Shown: positions 62,593-64,000 of the stretch, one piece after another
How positions within the stretch are numbered: the stretch's first letter is position 1
Layout of the letters: each line of letters begins with the position of its first letter
Assembly (NCBI RefSeq): GCF_000281065.1
Contig: NZ_AKKK01000015.1
Coordinates: 1-64,000 of the forward strand
Length of the DNA stretch: 64,000 nt
Direction: 5' to 3'
Source: Arthrobacter sp. M2012083
GTDB lineage: Bacteria; Actinomycetota; Actinomycetes; Actinomycetales; Micrococcaceae
Program-made: the position numbers and the translations under genes
The notes under the pieces: generated by a model
What the model was told of the DNA's origin: nothing
The model's input: the letters and a program-made list of their open reading frames with translations, nothing else
Databases searched by the model: none

Positions 62593-63513
62593 CTAGAGCC
62601 GGTTGAATGGCGCGGCGTAGCGAAAGGTGCCCCGGACGCCGTCGGGCCATCCCGGCAAGGTGAGCAGCTGGAAGTGCTCGCCCCACATCGCCTCAGGCGG
62701 CTCAACGCCCATGGAGGTGGCCGGCACATAGCCGAAACGCTGGTAGTAGAGGGGGTTGCCAAGCAATGCGATTCCCGGCTCTCCCAGTGCAGTGGCACGC
62801 GCCGCCGTCTCGCGCATCAACGCCGAACCAACCCCGCGCCGCTGGAATTGGGGAAGCACACCGATAGGACCCAACCCCAAGGCAGGCAGCTCTCCCACCC
62901 AGCCCCTCGTGCTGATCGCGTGCCCCACGATTTCCCCGCCCATTTCCGCCACGATGCTGAGTTCCGGCACGTACTCGCTGCACTCAAAAAGCTCCCGCAA
63001 AAGCCCCACTTCAATCGGCGTGCCCTCAACCGCTTCACCGGTCACCGGGGAGACGGAAAACGCGCGGGCAGTGAGCTCCAGGATCTCGGCCCGGTCCTCG
63101 GGCCTCTCGGAGCGCAGGACCACGCCGCGTGCCAGCAGCCGCAACACGTCCATGGCCCGTCCCGCGTCCGCTGAGGGCACCAACAGGTGATCATGATGGA
63201 AACCAGCCAGGACGTTGCAACTGATTCCCGCGTGCGTCAGCGCAGCACTGACAGCAGCAGTGAGTCCCACGGCTTCCAAGGCCGAATGGACCTGGAGCGT
63301 GATCCATGTGGCCACGAAATCGTAGCTAAGGCCCAAAGAATCGGCTTCGTCGCGGTGAAGGACCACCGTCAGGCCTTCGGCCTCGCGAACGGCCGCTTCG
63401 ATGCCACCTTCCAAAGGCCGGCCGTGCGGCCACAGGGCGTAAACGTAGTCGCCATCGCGGGCCACGGGATGAAGGGACTCAAGGAGTGTCTTCAGATCGG
63501 TTTCGCCGGACAT
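62593..63513 (-). CDS. ACT-like domain fused to GNAT N-acetyltransferase
   Basis: A 306-aa two-domain protein. Residues 1-130 look like a paired ACT/CASTOR-type sensory fold (VYALWPHGRPLEGGIEAAVREAEGLTVV, SALEAVGLTAAVSAALTHAGISCNVLAGFHHDHLLVP). Residues from about 133 form a GNAT domain (VVLRSERPEDRAEILELTARAF, then GPIGVLPQFQRRGVGSALMRE with the acetyl-CoA loop QxxGxG/A, and LLGNPLYYQRFGYVPA). An amino acid might regulate acetylation (inference). The ATG lies 6 nt after TAGACT (leaderless). Confidence 0.85.
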   Translation of the reverse strand: MSGETDLKTLLESLHPVARDGDYVYALWPHGRPLEGGIEAAVREAEGLTVVLHRDEADSLGLSYDFVATWITLQVHSALEAVGLTAAVSAALTHAGISCNVLAGFHHDHLLVPSADAGRAMDVLRLLARGVVLRSERPEDRAEILELTARAFSVSPVTGEAVEGTPIEVGLLRELFECSEYVPELSIVAEMGGEIVGHAISTRGWVGELPALGLGPIGVLPQFQRRGVGSALMRETAARATALGEPGIALLGNPLYYQRFGYVPATSMGVEPPEAMWGEHFQLLTLPGWPDGVRGTFRYAAPFNRL

Positions 63514-63519
63514 GGGAAC

Positions 63520-63525
63520 AGTCTA
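63520..63525 (-). promoter_or_regulatory. Leaderless -10 element of the ACT-GNAT gene
   Basis: TAGACT on the minus strand, 6 nt before the ATG at 63513. Confidence 0.55.
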
Positions 63526-63568
63526 TGGGCGTGTCCGCCGCAACCATTTAGCGGCCGGCGTTAAACGC

Positions 63569-63607
63569 CGACGGCGGCCATCCCCCGCAAGGGGACGGCC
63601 GCCGTCG
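63569..63607 (-). terminator. Terminator of the ndh gene
   Basis: CGACGGCGGCC (63569-63579) and GGCCGCCGTCG (63597-63607), with CCCC/GGGG extending the stem, just beyond the stop of the partial dehydrogenase gene. Confidence 0.75.
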
Positions 63608-63615
63608 TGCGTGTA

Positions 63616-64000
63616 CTACTTTGCGTCAGCAGTTACCGGAGTCTTGACTTCCTCGACCACCGGCTTGGCTTCCACCGGCGCGGGAGCGGCAGCAGGCTTG
63701 GGAGCCGGCGTCGCTGCGGCCACGAAGGCACCGCGCGGGTTGTCCAGGTCCATCAGCGGAGTGGTGTCGCGGCCCGCGAAGAAGGCCAGGATCCAGCCGA
63801 GGATCACGCGGAACTTGCGCTCCACCGTGGGCATCGCCATGCCGTGGTAACCGCGGTGGGCCAGCCAGGCGAGGCCGCCCTTGAGGCCGATGCGGCCGAG
63901 CAGGTTGATGTTTGCAACACCCTTCCACTCGCCGAAGCCGGCTACAGCACCGAGGTTCTTGTGCTTGTAGTCGTGCAGCGGCTTGTCCCAGCGGGAGGCC
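63616..64000 (-). CDS. ndh: Type II NADH dehydrogenase, C-terminal part (partial)
   Basis: Only the last 127 codons are inside the window; the 5' end lies beyond 64000. The visible part reads ASRWDKPLHDYKHKNLGAVAGFG, then GLKGGLAWLAHRGYHGMAMPTVERKFRVILGWILAFFAGRD, matching the membrane-associated C-terminus of actinobacterial NDH-2, which passes electrons from NADH to quinone without pumping protons. An Ala/Pro/Val-rich tail of about 35 residues follows (APKPAAAPAPVEAK), longer than in most homologues. Confidence 0.9.
   Translation of the reverse strand, partial: ASRWDKPLHDYKHKNLGAVAGFGEWKGVANINLLGRIGLKGGLAWLAHRGYHGMAMPTVERKFRVILGWILAFFAGRDTTPLMDLDNPRGAFVAAATPAPKPAAAPAPVEAKPVVEEVKTPVTADAK

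Overview
The window is an ordinary, gene-dense stretch of a high-GC actinobacterial chromosome, most like Arthrobacter/Paenarthrobacter (Micrococcaceae). Evidence for this is a WhiB2/WhmD-type regulator inside the conserved actinobacterial block (ahcY, DUF3499, metallopeptidase-like protein, whiB, TIGR03089, GtrA, purK, purE, LCP), a mycothiol conjugate amidase, a protein-O-mannosyltransferase, a FemAB-type interpeptide-bridge enzyme, many GTG starts and many leaderless promoters. I see no prophage, transposase, CRISPR array or rRNA operon. One tRNA gene is present.

Layout. 1-9.7 kb: succinate-semialdehyde dehydrogenase; a divergent rsmI / protein mannosyltransferase pair; an acyl-CoA ligase; DUF1461, SpoIIM and RDD membrane proteins. 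9.8-13.9 kb: a cysteine-cluster/pentapeptide protein, L,D-transpeptidase, ahcY and a Trm112-like protein. 14-28.2 kb: the cell-envelope block, with DUF3499, a metallopeptidase-like protein, the tightly packed whiB - giant GT2 - DUF5719 operon, TIGR03089, GtrA, purK-purE, LCP ligase, manA and FemAB. 28.5-33.4 kb: glpX, DUF4245, beta-carbonic anhydrase and fumC, then a TetR/DHA2-efflux pair to 35.1 kb. 35.1-46.4 kb: Nudix, a lipoprotein, a prepilin-type peptidase, an unknown protein, GNAT, PIN-PhoH, a cis-prenyltransferase, TrhA, a YyaL-like protein, mca, DUF4307 and greA. 46.4-54.4 kb: rhomboid, AI-2E permease plus ilvA, Leloir genes galM / galT-galK, and a thiolase. 54.4-64 kb: a BI-1 protein, the livHMGF branched-chain amino-acid ABC transporter, a lipid kinase, the livJ binding protein, tRNA-Leu(UAA), an ACT-like/GNAT fusion and the 3' end of a type II NADH dehydrogenase gene.

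Themes. Envelope building is over-represented: Pmt, L,D-transpeptidase, GT2/DUF5719, LCP, ManA, FemAB, the cis-prenyltransferase and GtrA all handle lipid-linked sugars or peptidoglycan. The liv operon and livJ are on opposite strands and separated, but each has a GTGA-N6-TCAC (CRP/GlxR-like) site upstream, so they are probably co-regulated.

The most striking non-coding signals are: (1) at least 13 genes whose start codon lies exactly 6 nt after a TANNNT -10 hexamer, i.e. leaderless mRNAs, which also fix several start codons; (2) long inverted repeats in three convergent intergenic regions, sharing a CGAGGTACGAG or GTCTAAGCGA core; (3) a promoter followed at once by a terminator-like hairpin in the greA leader; (4) a perfect palindrome over the -10 of the whiB promoter; (5) a UAA-anticodon leucine tRNA without the long variable arm. 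No clearly new multi-gene system was found; these regulatory and RNA features are the best leads.
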